Source: Nemertoderma westbladi
Lineage: Eukaryota > Xenacoelomorpha > Nemertodermatida > Nemertodermatidae
Reading direction: 5' to 3'
Assembly (NCBI GenBank): GCA_032718475.1
Contig: JAUCBJ010002722.1
Coordinates: forward strand, 126,001-190,000
Length of the DNA: 64,000 bases
Under the pieces are notes generated by a model. The model was not told where the DNA came from and made no database searches. It saw only the letters and a program-made list of their open reading frames with translations. This document shows, piece after piece, positions 39,103 through 50,310 of this stretch (positions within the stretch are counted from its first letter, which is position 1; each line of letters begins with the position of its first letter). Made by a program: the position numbers and the translations under genes.

Positions 39103-40230
39103 AGGATAGGATCGGCATGCTGCATTGCAGCTGCATTTTTAAGAATGCTGTGCCGGCTTATCGATAAAAGTGCACCGCCACAACTCCCTATCACCCATGA
39201 CATTTGCTAGATCATCCGCATCTTCAAGGCCAGTGTCCTTTAAGATGCGTCTCAAGAAAGTCATGGGCTGTCCACAATGCTTATTCACTCCACGAGGCTG
39301 CCAAAGTACAAGATTATGCACTGGCTGGTCCTCACGGCGAAAGCAATGTCCTGCAAAGCGGAGGCGATTTTGTTCTAGTGTCAAGCTTGGGGGAACCAAT
39401 GAGACACCTCCAATGTTATATAGTGTCTGGTTGGAGATGTGTGCATTGTACTTGACACAATGAACCCGGCGTAGCATTCTTGTGAATGTGCCATCCAGAG
39501 ATTTGGTGTCCTCAGCAGTTAGAGCCCAGCATGGACTCCCATAGAGGAGTACTGGAACTACTGCTGCTCTAAATAACCGGACCTTAAGTTTCCGATTAAT
39601 TCTCGGTGACTTCCAAATCCTGGAAAGCCTATTCAAGGCTGCCCATGCCTTTCCCTTACGTATTCGAAGGTCCTCACCTGACTTCCGGATCCATGATCCC
39701 AGGTAACAGAAGTCATCCACATGCTCAAGCATACCATCTTTTGAGCTTATGCTCATCCGATCAGAGACTTGCTGAGGACTTTCAAAGTTAACTGTCAAAA
39801 TTTTGGTGTTTCTGGAGTTAATAAAAAGACCAACACTAGAAGCAGCATGTTCTAATGAGCTGAGGAGCCGTTGGGCTCCCTCTAGTGATTCTGAGGGTAC
39901 TCCTAAGTCATCAGCAAAGTCTAGATCAGTTAGGTACTTGGCAGGATTTCCTCGACTTCTGGAGCCAGTAGGTGGAGTTATCATCACCCCATCATCATTA
40001 TGATGATCTAAGGACATGCGTAGAACATAGTCAACAACAATTATGAACAAGAATGGTGCAAGTGTGTCTCCCTGGAGGACGCCCCATAACACTTCAAATG
40101 GTTCTGTGTCACCGTCAACAGTAGACACAAATGTTGTCGAACCATCGTATACTGATCTGATTGCTGCAATAATTTCATCAGGAATCCCATATAATGAAAG
40201 TATGCTGAACATACGTGAGCATACATACGT
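39103..40230 (-). pseudogene. LINE family A, 5'-truncated copy within the CR1-like LINE
   Basis: The minus-strand frame 40212-39139 reads 357 residues without a stop: motif B GVLQGDTLAPFLFII, catalytic LTDLDFADDLG, then the thumb and the C-terminal RLRFAGHCFRRED domain. The 5' part before FSILSLYGIPDEI is missing. Both ends are flanked by the 12-base duplication GATAACTGCTTA (39091-39102, 40231-40242). The long open frame and clean duplication make this a fairly young insertion, more recent than the copy at 5.7 kb. Confidence 0.92.
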
Positions 40231-40242
40231 GATAACTGCTTA

Positions 40243-40858
40243 TCAGGAGAAAGCACAGTGAAAAATATTTTCTCGAAAGTTAACAGTAGGCTTAGGTTTC
40301 TATACAGAAATAAAAATAGTTTAAACACCGTCTCCCGCAAGTTACTTTTCTCTTCTTTAATGCAGTGTCACATGGGCTATGCATGCATGCTCTTCTTGGT
40401 ATGAAGGCTTTAACCAAACAGCTTAAATGTAAATTACAAGTAGCGCTCAGAATAAAGTAGTACGATTTATTAAAGACTACAAACCTAGGCACCACCTAAC
40501 TCCAGATGACTTTTCTGAATCTGAACTACTTAACTTAGATAGTAGAGTTAAGCAGCTACGCCTTAACCATGTGCATAAAGTGTATAATGGTAAATGTCCC
40601 AATTACCTAAAACTAAAATTAAACAGAGTATGCGATACACACTCTTACAGTACCAGAGCTAGTGCTTAAAATTTCTACCTCCCGAATTGTAAGTCCTTCG
40701 AATCTGATACTTTCTTTTTTAACGGTATTAAAAATTGGAACGCTCTGCCTAATGGAATTAAAAACCTAGATAATCAACATTCTTTTAAATCTGCAGTTAA
40801 ATCTCACCTCCGTGTGCAATGTAAAAATAGGTACAATAGTCCTACAGTAAGTTATTAG
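40243..40858 (+). pseudogene. CR1-like LINE, third piece (C-terminus)
   Basis: Resumes after the LINE A insertion: VNSRLRFLYRNKNSLN, then after frame slips QNKVVRFIKDYKPRHHLTPD, QLRLNHVHKVYNGKCPNYL, and ends NSPTVSY before TAG at 40856-40858. It carries one in-frame TAA near 40669. Together with 32590-32980 and 38546-39102 it rebuilds the order of one element. Confidence 0.85.
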
Positions 40859-41934
40859 TTTATTAATTTATTTACTATTTATACTGTAAATACGTTTTAT
40901 AATAAATTGTTCTGTACATTACATATTTATCGTTGAGTCGGACATTGTCACGCTCTCGGTAAAGTTGTACATGTACACCCAGTTTCAACGACGTGGAAAT
41001 ATTAAGCTTTTCAGTCTAACCTGAGGTTGAGGCTACTTTTGGAGTCAGCCTTTATCCGGACTTATGGTCGAAGGGAAACTATTATACGCTCTCCCAATGA
41101 TGACTCAATCAATAGTAACTCCGGTAGTCTACTGATTGAATGTTGGCTTCCTGCTATTGCCAACTCAATTCTCAATTCAGCCCCCCCCCCCCCCAACCAC
41201 GCTTTTTTGTGTTTTTGAATTAGTCTTGGAATATAATTTTTACTTCTTTTATATTTCGTTTCGTCAAATTGCATATACAGTATATTGCTGTAGAATGTAA
41301 AGTAAATTCGATATGTCGTGTCGTCCGATATATGTACCGGTACTGTACGGTACGTACAACATTACTCAGCACTGCATTGATAAAGATAAACATTGTTTAT
41401 TGAAACGTCTGCAATACACTATAACACCTTTTGTAGCTGAAAGTCCTTACACCATTGTTTTTTTCTATTATTCTCGCCACATTCAATTAATCATGTCTTT
41501 TAATTATTTGGGATTATGTTAAAGTTGACAGAATATGTCTTTACAATAATCTTGTATATTTATTATTCATATTTATCAAAGTTCCCCAGGTTGGGACATT
41601 TGGCATTTGCGTGCTAGGGATATTTGGCATTTCAATGTAATCATTACAGTCTGCCAGTATTCATATCATATATTTGCGTAAATATCATTATTTTAAACTG
41701 AATTTATATGTTAATTACATTACTGATTTTATTGTAAAATTATTTACATTCTTAGGGCATACGTAATAAACCATCCTTATAAAATATGCTCTAGGCCTGG
41801 CTCTTATTAATTTCATATCTACTGTAATAATGGGGCCATTTTGCGCAAACGTCTTATTTTGTAACACATTTATAAATATTAACCATTCTGCAGTGATCAC
41901 TGCCTTATTGTGGCCAAGGTAAGGCTTAGTCTGA
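40859..41934. other. Non-coding interval
   Basis: No supported gene. It contains a poly(C) run (about 41180-41193) and ACCGGTACTGTACGGTACG at 41337-41355. Confidence 0.5.
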
Positions 41935-42378
41935 CGTGCTAGCAGTACAATCTGCCTTGCCGCGGCATGACTGGTCCTCTCTGTTGCAATAGCAAAGTGT
42001 GAGATCCAGCTTCACACTACAGCTCATCAACAGGTATCAGGTTCTTGCCTCTGAGGTGGCAGATCACTGTGAGGGATATGCTGCCTTCACAGAAGCATTT
42101 AAGTTAGCAGCTGCAGAAACAGTTCCTGTATACCCTCGAAACAGGAAACGGGCAACAAAATTCAGAAGTGCCGAAATGACCTCTTGGAGCAGAAAGAATC
42201 CTGACTCAAACAGACTACGGCGGCCAAGAATGCAGTTAAGGCTCCATCTAGGTCCCTGAACAGGCGTACTCTGTTAATCTACAGGAGCTTATAAACCAAC
42301 AGGTTGATGCCATCAATGATGCTGATGACAGCAGGCCATCATCCCAGGCAGGGAAATCAATAAACTTGCTTACTGGGT
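41935..42378 (+). pseudogene. LINE family A fragment, interrupted by an LTR
   Basis: This encodes the segment just before RT in family A: LINRYQVLASEVADHCEGYA, FTEAFKLAAAETVPV, then after a shift the INDADDSR...INLLT-like block that also starts the copy at 5.7 kb. It stops abruptly at CTTACTGGG, where the LTR begins at TGTGACGGG (42379). Confidence 0.8.
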
Positions 42379-43003
42379 GTGACGGGATCCACCGGAGTTG
42401 GCAGTAATGAATCCCGACCGGTGTGTGAGTTATACGCGTCGCCGCGTCCGTAGGCTGCTAAACTGTAGTCTGGATATATATGATAGTCCGAAAGGCCGTT
42501 GAAATAACTGAGTTTTACTGTCAGTTTGTATAATTACAGATCGTAATAATAGCACAGTCTGAATATAATAACACGGTAGTGACGACGACGGTTAAAACTG
42601 TTCCGGTCTCACAACTGTATAGGAACCACCTGAATAGGTAATCAATAAGTGCAACGGTTATATTATTATTATCACATACTAAATAAGCTCTGAGTGGCCT
42701 GAATGTCCAATAGATGCGCTCTAATCACCCCCAATGTGCTCTCCTACCCACCATTGGCTTAATCTGATTAATTGTCACCTCGCCACTCCCTGTTGCCACT
42801 ATCCCACGTGCTAGCCTTACTAGCCTGTTTGTCCCTCTGAGGTGGTTTGACCTCTCAACTCTCCATGTGGATTACGGCATGTATCGCCTTAGTTGGTTGT
42901 GAGGTGACATTATTATTGCTAACGTCACCTCGCCAACTATAATTGGTAAAATGCCACTAATCCCATTTTCGGTGGGTAGTGCTGGGAATTGAATCTGCTC
43001 ACA
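42379..43003 (-). repeat. LTR of a minus-strand BEL element, 625 bases
   Basis: Read on the minus strand it starts TGTGAGCAG (43003) and ends CCCGTCACA (42379), giving TGTGA...TCACA inverted tips. A GGGGGGAG polypurine tract lies immediately before the start, marking this as a 3' LTR. The outer 165 bases recur, inverted, at 28785-28951. It is inserted in a LINE A copy. The partner 5' LTR was not found in the window. Confidence 0.8.
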
Positions 43004-43040
43004 CTCCCCCCATGCTATCTTCCCGTTGAGAAGATAGCAT
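43004..43040 (-). promoter_or_regulatory. Polypurine tract with adjacent 10-bp hairpin
   Basis: On the minus strand GGGGGGAG abuts the LTR start. Just upstream, 43012-43021 and 43031-43040 are perfect inverted repeats (ATGCTATCTT / AAGATAGCAT) with a nine-base loop. Confidence 0.55.
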
Positions 43041-43234
43041 CAACCTTAAGTGCGCTTCATTTCCGCTGGAATCCAATCTAATATTGGATGTGGGGTGGAA
43101 TTTTCTTCTCGGGGTCGGCTTTCCAGACCTGTTCCCATGGGTCTGTTATCACCACCCATCCTTGGTACACCTGCGAGCTAAACTGTACCAAGGCATCTGG
43201 CGTCTCTGTTTTAGACCTCACTCCTCACACAATT
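43041..43234. other. Non-coding link between frame and LTR
   Basis: No minus-strand coding motif is seen between the stop near 43235 and the polypurine tract. Confidence 0.4.
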
Positions 43235-44055
43235 TTACCTCTCGGACTTTGTTGTCCCTTCCTCACGTCCCCGGGTATTTAACTCCCGGTATCGCTTCGC
43301 AGGTGGTCCCACTGAGTGTCCCTCCTGTCTCCCTCTGGTAGCGTCCCACAAGATCATCTTCATCGCACATGGCACGTGTTCCCCCAGAAAGTCCCTGAAT
43401 TCGATCCTATTTTCTGGTGACCATCTGTCCAGATATCTTTGGGTGTTGATGACCCCTCCGTACGATGCCGCTGTCGCTACCTCCTCATACGTGAATGGTA
43501 GTCTCCTCTTGGTGATCTGCTGGTGGGCTTCTATATTAATGTTGAAGAAGCCCCACCGGAACTCCTGGGCCTTCATCCTTTGTCGTGTCATGACTCCGAC
43601 GTCAGCCCACTCCTCGAAAATTCGGAATTTCTCCTCATCGTCCATCCAGTCGCACCGGGTGCTCAAAATGCCCTCTAAACTTGCACTTCGAACATATATT
43701 GTGCAACCTCGTACAAGCACTCATCTTGTGAGTAGACTCGCAGCAGTAAAGACATGCCGTCCCCTTCTGGAAACGGTATAGACAGTTCCTTTGCTGATGG
43801 GTCAATCTCCCACAGTAATCACAACTGTGCATCATTGTCTCCCACCCCAAATTGTCCTTGGCTCCGTGTGGCCTCCTGGGTATATGGAGCCGCTAGTAGG
43901 TAAACATCTGGATGTTGTCTTCCCTACCAATGTCGATGTCCTCCTCCACCCTCGGCATCGTTTCTCCAAACACTACTCTTAACCCCCCCTCTCGGAGGTG
44001 ATATGACTCGTCACTCCCGGTCTCGCCCGTTTCGTGCTCTCTCAGCCATCACGAT
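43235..44055 (-). pseudogene. Triple zinc-knuckle reading frame next to the 3' LTR
   Basis: The minus-strand frame begins upstream of SDESYHL and reads RVVFGETMP, a phrase also present after the protease in the copy at 61.6 kb. It then gives CDYCGRLTHQQRNC and CLYCCESTHKMSAC, two perfect C-x2-C-x4-H-x4-C knuckles, and a third starting CSKCKFRGH that is cut by a frameshift near 43670. The second frame continues DDEEKFRIFEEWADVG, FRWGFFNINIEAHQQ and YLDRWSPENRIEFRDFLGEH to a stop at 43235. The last 150 residues match no family I know. One in-frame TAG lies near 43895. A nucleic-acid-binding role is inferred from the knuckles only. Confidence 0.55.
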
Positions 44056-44280
44056 TCTCCTTTCACACCAGACTGGTGGTGCCTTAGAAAGGCTCAGAGA
44101 TGGTAAGAGATAACTAAGTATGGTCTTAATTAGTTTAAATCAGTGATGGCCTCCCTCCTATCTTGTTCTTTCTATTTTGTACAAATATTCCCCTTATGTG
44201 TCAATTTACCCTGAATTTATTCTATCTATATTCCCCCCTACCTGTGCTATTATCCTATCTGCCATCTGATATCCCCCCCA
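44056..44280. other. Non-coding spacer
   Basis: C-rich near the fold-back boundary (about 44270-44284); no gene. Confidence 0.4.
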
Positions 44281-45850
44281 CCCCTGGTTTTAAAAATTTT
44301 TAGTGTCATGAAAAATACCGTAAAATCTGTGACTGCCAGCTCTTATATAATGGTCTGCATAGCAAAAAAAAATATTTTTTAAAATATTTTATCGAGCTCC
44401 TTTTTTTTAGCACCTAAAAATGTGTTCTAGAACATTTTTTCGGTGGTGTGCGGAGTTGTCGAATTTAGGTAATTTGAATACTGATTCCTTATATTAGCCA
44501 TTATATGCGAAATTCGCTCAGGATTTCAAATCTGCAAACAGTTTCATCATATCTTTTTTAGTTTTCGAGATATTGTGAAAAATGTGATGCGCACCCAAAA
44601 AGTGCGTGCGGCGCCAAATTTTCAATTTTCAGTAAATTGAAATATTCACTAAAAAATGAAAATTATCGATTTCTATAGGTTTTCTGCCATGCTGAATGCA
44701 ATGGTAATATTTTCCAGAAGGCTGGGTGAATTGTCATACTACTTTTCATTGGGTGCTGAAATTTGGAAAATGAAAATCAAATTTTCAACCATTGGAAATT
44801 TTCAATATAAAGCTCTGATTTACGATTTATCAAGATTCTGTGTGTTGCTGAATGTAACAGTAATGTTTTTTCAATAAGAGGTTTACTGTGTATACAATTT
44901 TTACTAAACTGTCTAAAAAATGTGATGAGATATATTTAATTTCTAATTCATACGTTTGTTTTATTGTCATCGTACTTATATATTCTAAAATATTTCAAAA
45001 CACAATCCTTTGATTAATTATCTTTATGTATTTTTATTAAACTTTTATGAATATTTATATAACTTTTACAAAGTTTTGAATAACTTTTAGAACTTTTCTA
45101 TGACTTTTTTCGGATTTTTCTATAACTTTTAGAAAATTTTATACCGCTTTTAATACATGTTTTGGAAATTATTATATAACTTTTGGTAATTTTTATACAG
45201 CTGTTGCTAACGAATATGATGCTTTAGGAAACATTATACATAGTAAACCAGTTATCCAGAAAATAATACTGTAGCATTCAAAACCATACAAAACCTAAAA
45301 GAAATAGCTAATCATAGGTTTAAACGGGATATTACCAAACTTATAAAATTTGTCATTTTTGTTTTTAAAATTTCAGCACCCAATGAAAAGTAGCATAACA
45401 ATTCACTCAGACTTTTGGAAAATATTACCATTGCGTTCAGCATGGCAGAAAACCTATAGAAATCGATAATTTTCATTTTTTAGTGAATATTTCAATTTAC
45501 TGAAAATTGAAAATTTGGCGCCGCACACACTTTTTGGGTGCGCATCACATTTTTCACGATATCTCGAAAACTAAAAAAGATATGATGAAACTGTTTGCAG
45601 ATTTGAAATCCTGAGCGAATTTCGCATATAATGGCTAATATAAGGAATCAGTATTCAAATTACCTAAATTCGACAACTCAGCACACCACCGAAAAAATGT
45701 TCTAGAACACATTTTTAGGTGCTAAAAAAAGGAGCTCGATAAAATATTTTAAAAAATATTTTTTTTTGCCTCGCAGACCATTATATAAGAGCTGGCAGTC
45801 ACAGATTTTACGGTATTTTTCATGACACTAAAAAATTTTAAAACCAGGGG
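44281..45850. mobile_element. Fold-back element, arms about 485 bases, spacer 600
   Basis: Left arm 44281-44765 and right arm 45366-45850 are reverse complements at very high identity by eye. Both tips read CCCCTGGTTT. The spacer is AT-rich with no gene. The high arm identity suggests recent origin or gene conversion. It lies between parts of the minus-strand BEL element, so it probably inserted there. Confidence 0.85.
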
Positions 45851-45855
45851 TGCCC

Positions 45856-46250
45856 CCCCACCAATTCCTCACATGGCGCCCTCAGTGCCTACAAGCTCAC
45901 GGTACTGTGTACCACTTTACTAAGGTATGAATACATACCCCCCCCCCCTCAGTTCCTCACATGGCGCCCTCAGTGCCCACAAGTTTTACGGTACTGTGTA
46001 CCCCTCTACTATGGTATGCGTACATACCCCCCAATTCCTCATGTGGCACCCTTGGTGCCCACAAGTTTTACGGTACTATGTACCCCTCAGCTACAGTATG
46101 CATACATACCCCCCCCCCCTTTAATTCCTCACATGGCGCCCTCAGTGCCCACAAGTTCTGTGGTACTGTGAACCCTTCTACAACAGTATGCATACATACC
46201 CCGCCTCAGCATCTCACGTGGCACCCTCAGTGCCCACAAGTAGTGCGTAT
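45856..46250. repeat. Minisatellite, about 4.5 units of about 86 bases
   Basis: Units share CCTCACATGGCGCCCTCAG, TGCCCACAAG, a GGTACTGTGTACC core and a poly(C) run. Plus-strand open frames here are by-products of the repeat. Confidence 0.85.
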
Positions 46251-46369
46251 GTAAATTAGGTACGTTGGTACATTATTGTACCTGTCCGACGTACATAATT
46301 GTAACTACCTACACTGTACCTTGGTACTATCTACTTATTTGTTATTTTACAATTTTTATTTTATTTTTA
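46251..46369. other. Short non-coding spacer
   Basis: TACGTTGGTAC-type strings; no gene. Confidence 0.4.
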
Positions 46370-47059
46370 TGTGTGGGAAGGGCCCTCATTCCCACCCCCT
46401 TCAGTCCAATATATTGGATGACTTAACATCCTAAGGGCGATTCTTCCAGCAGGCAACTCTCCCACTGCCCCCCTGTAGGTCTTCCTATCTTTGGCCCCTA
46501 TCTTTCCTCCAATCCTCACTTCCACGGATCTAATTCTTCCATCTCTGTCCCCCCTCAGTCCAACTTATTGGACGACTCAACAACCTAAGGGCGATTCTTC
46601 CAACAGGCAACTCTCCCACTTCGCCCCTGTAGGTCCTCTTAATCTTCGCCCCACTCTCCTTGTCAATTCCAACTCTCTTGGAATTGACCTGTCCTTCTCT
46701 TCCATCCTAAAATCCGGTTTTTCCGTCACCTCACTGATCTCCTCTTGGTCCCCTGGCAGCAAAATGCCACCCTCCATCTTGTCGTCACTTGGCGGTTGAA
46801 TGCCGCCCTTCATGTCATCCTCACTGGTACATGCCACCTCTGCTGGCCTCCCCCTCAATATGTGCGCCGGCGTTAAAGCCCCCGATGACCCCCGAGCATC
46901 CTTCGGTATACATAATGGCTTACCATTTAATGCCCCCTCGCACTCTGCCAGCCCCGTGTGCGTGCACAACATGTCTCCTCCAACCTTCCTGCCTCCTTTG
47001 TCACGCTTCATCATTGGCGTATCCGCCCTTGGTCTATTCCTCCCACATCCTCTCCCCTT
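46370..47059 (-). pseudogene. BEL family 3 integrase C-terminal remnant, partly duplicated
   Basis: The minus-strand text has ALNGKPLCIPKD and LTPAHILRGRP, the conserved end of the BEL integrase region. It is followed by a tail of the type GEVGELPVGRIALRLLS, which occurs twice as a tandem duplication of about 145 bases (about 46400-46500 and 46545-46650). RT, RNase H and the integrase core are absent between this and the protease, so the element is internally deleted. Plus-strand open frames over this region are antisense shadows. Confidence 0.6.
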
Positions 47060-48034
47060 TTACCCTGTCCCCCTACTCGACCTCCTCCCCATTGGTATGC
47101 TTCTCAACTGGGCCGGCGTCTGTTCTGGACATCTCTCTGGATATCTCGCCATCCACTCTTCTCCATCCTCATACCGATACTTGCCAGGGACATCTATGTT
47201 CCATCCCATCGCCTCTAGGTCCTCTGCGTCAAACCCATTCTCTTCTGCCCACTCTCTTGCTGTTGCTTCTCCTCCTGACTCATCTATCGGCGGTATTTCT
47301 CTGGACTTATCCTCCACCCTTTCACCACGCCCCACTATGCGTGGTTCCTGATCCATACCCATCCCCGACTCCTGGTGTCCTCCCCCAGGCTGCTTCTCAT
47401 ATGGGACCTCCCCATCGCCAGTCTTTGGTTTCTCCTCTATGTCCTCAACAGTACCGGACAGCATGCATCCTGATGTTTCGGATACACCAAATGGTGTCCT
47501 CGTCTTAATTGGGCCAGTGAGCGTCCATCCAAATGGCGTGAGAATGGCCATCGGGTCTCGCTCCCTTTCATCGGCGAAAATGGTTTGTAGTCTCTCATGG
47601 GCTGTCGGGCAATCCATGCTGACTATGAGAGATACTTTTGGGACGTACAGTTCGGGCACGGAGAAATCGATGTCATCCAGGTACTGGTATTGCTCAACCT
47701 CGAACTTTGTGGGTCGCCTGGCGTTTATATTGATTGATTCTATCATCTGGATGGGTTCGATGGTAGCCCCATAATCGCACCCTGGCGTTATCGCTGCTAT
47801 CTCGCAACGTCCCGTTCTCATTCTCATGACCTCGTCCTTACTGGAGATAGTGGTTACCGCCATCTTGCTTGGCCTCGTCCGTAACCCTATCCTTTCGGCC
47901 ACCCAACTCTCCGTTAGCATGAATGCTGCTCCACTACCGACCAACATCAGTGTCGTAAATGATAACCCATCCTCTCCTATTATTCTTACTGGTACTACCC
48001 CGAGTAGTGCTGTCCTCTTCCTCCTTGCTCCCAT
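47060..48034 (-). pseudogene. BEL family 3 protease and linker (minus copy)
   Basis: A 324-codon open frame. The DUF1758-like domain has its active-site loop as LVGSGAAFMLTES, with the catalytic Asp replaced. Conserved later blocks are TTISSKDEV, GATIEPIQMIESININARR, VSLIVSMDCPTAHERL and LTPFGWTLTGPI. The C-terminal third is an acidic linker rich in Gly, Glu and Asp with KYRYEDGEEWMARYPERCPE. The plus copy at 60.7 kb keeps the catalytic LIDSG. It is uninterrupted in length but catalytically dead by motif. Confidence 0.85.
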
Positions 48035-48052
48035 CGTGCTCGTTGCCTTCGT

Positions 48053-49598
48053 CTAGCCTCCAGTCTCATCAGTCTCGGCATATTTTATTGGTGGTTCCTG
48101 GCATACATCCCTCCAGTGTCCTCCTACCGCGCATCGATGACATAGTCCATTCTTATCAGCGTAGGCTATCCGATCTTGTTTGAGTAACGCCTGCCAATGC
48201 TTACAGTCTATGGTCTTATGGGTTCCATCTCTATGCAATTGACTTTTATATCCGGGATTGTAGTGTTCCTTGTATAGCCCTTCACGTATTGCGCGTAGAT
48301 TCATATCTAGCTGTTTAGTGTTTTAGTTATTTGGACTCGGCCTACTGGGGGTATTAGGTTTGTATTTGTTTGTGTTGTTATTTGTTTCTGCCCCAGCCAC
48401 GGTGTGGCCCTACTTCCAGCTCCTTGTGGACTACAAGTCCCCTGTGTGGCCGCATATGGTAGCGACTGTCTCATTTTCGGAAATGCGTCCGCCAAACTAT
48501 GTTCTGGTTTAGGTCGGCTGCATTCTGCTTTTGGTACCTTACCGAGACTGTCCTCACTATAGACTGGATCCGTTATTAACTCCGCCTCGTAGTTAAGGAA
48601 GTTCGACATCTCCTCCAGCCCTGGCTCCGCACCTTTCCTTTCTCATGTGGAGAAAGCAATCTTTCTCCACTTGTTTCTCAGCCAGATCGGTAGTGCCTGC
48701 ACTATTGTAGTGATGTTGTTTGATGCATTGAGTTCGTAAGGTGCATCCATGGTCTTTAATACTATTAGCGCCTTTTCTACTTTGTTGGCGAAGGTTTTGA
48801 TGCTGACAGGGTTGTCCTGGAGTCCGCCTGATGTTATTCCCCTTAAGGTTTGTCGGATAATCTTGGCAGGATGCCCGAATTCCCTGTCCAGGTCTCGCCA
48901 TGCAGTCGTGAATCCTCGTTCAATACCTTGGTATTGTCTCACGATGTCGTATGCTGGCCCCCCTGTATAGACTTGTAGATACTTAAGGCACACCGCCTGC
49001 GTCAGGTTTTTTGTTAAGATTTCATTGCTGTACATACGCCGGAATTGCACATATTCCTCCGGCTTACTACCATTGAACTTGAAGGGCTCCACTGGCGGCA
49101 GCTCGATCCTAGTCTTCAGCGCGTCGATGAGTGTTGCCATTCCCATCGCTTGTACTTCCAGCGTGCTCGATGGTAGGGATACAGATTCCCTTACTGTTGT
49201 GTGCGGTTCACCCGTCGGGCTTGTCGACTTTCCCTGGGTGGGATATATCATCGGGGGTAACGGTCCCCTCCATATCTCTGTGTCGCATGATTTATTTGGA
49301 TCTGAGGAGTTTGGGGTTCTTGTTTTTGGTTGCGTGTATTGCTGATACTGTAATGGGGGAATGCACCCAGCCCCCCCCCCCCCCCCCCCCACCGATGTTA
49401 TGTTTGGTACTGGGGTTGATGTTATCATGCTGGGGCCCATACACCTATCCGTAGTACCCCCCCCCCCCCCCCCCCTGGGTATATATTGTATCCCTGCATG
49501 TTATAGTCATACTGGTGTGAAGGTACCGGTATAGGCCTATCGGCTTCTTGTCTACCGACCGGTATGTACGCCGCGACCTCTGGGTTTAATCCCGTCAT
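48053..49598 (-). pseudogene. BEL family 3 gag (minus copy)
   Basis: The likely start is ATG at 49598-49596 (MTGLNPEVAAYIPVGRQE), though the frame is open to about 49690. Two poly(G) coding tracts (minus sense; 49457-49476 and about 49366-49389) disrupt the frame. The DUF1759-like core spans about 49160-48650 (PFKFNGSKPEEYVQFRRMYS, AKIIRQTLRGITSGG, LPIWLRNKWRKIAF). A shift near 48640 leads to MSNFLNYEAELITDPVYS. After another break the last piece carries the knuckle CHRCAVGGHWRDVC (about 48140). It is a decayed structural polyprotein of the same family as 59.2-60.7 kb. Confidence 0.85.
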
Positions 49599-49684
49599 TC
49601 GCGCTACCCTATCGCCTACACAATCTCTCCCAGCATGGCCTATAGTATGTGAAGTAAGGCCTACAGTTGGCAGCAGTCTAAGGT

Positions 49685-50310
49685 TGCGTCATCGTATAAA
49701 ACAATTAGTTTCATCTTCACTCCCTCAGAAATATCATGGCGGCCAATTGAAAATTGTCCCATACTTTACCATCAAAATGGCGATTATATTAGTGCACTGT
49801 ATTAATGTAATATGTGAAGCCATGAGTGATATAATACTCTAAGGTCATAGTCGGCCGTAAGAATAGGAGTCTATATTTGAACTGAGAATCATTCCTCAGT
49901 CAAGAAATCTTTGGGTTTATGCATGTAAAGTCCCATACTTTACCAAAAAATAGTGAAATTTTTAATTTATATACAGAGAAGTAGTCTAACTAAGCCCAAT
50001 CACACAGTGGAATGCAAAGCACGTTTGTGTTGCGTCATCTTAAGAAACAATTACCTGTAGTTTCATAATCTACTCCCTCAGAAACATCATGGTGGCCAAT
50101 TGAAAATTGTCCCATACTTTACCATTATAATGGCGATTACATTAGTGCACTGTATTAATGTAATATATGAAACAGGACGTGAAACAGGAGTGTTATTAAT
50201 GCTTTAGGGTGATAGTAGTGGGAAGCATATAAGTATGTATTTGAACTAAGAATCATTCCTCAGTTAACTAATCTTTGAGTTTATGCATGTAAATTCCCGT
50301 ACTTTACAAC
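49685..50310. repeat. Two direct copies of a segment of about 260 bases
   Basis: 49685-49945 and 50032-50310 share TGCGTCATC, ACTCCCTCAGAAA, CCAATTGAAAATTGTCCC, AATGGCGATTA and AGAATCATTCCTCAGT, with a period of about 347 bases. Confidence 0.75.

Noticed and set aside
43084-43341. Plus-strand 85-codon frame
   Set aside because: It overlaps the LTR-adjacent spacer and the antisense of the zinc-knuckle frame; no motif.
46789-47508. Plus-strand 239-codon frame
   Set aside because: It is antisense to the minus-strand BEL protease and linker, whose motifs are clear.
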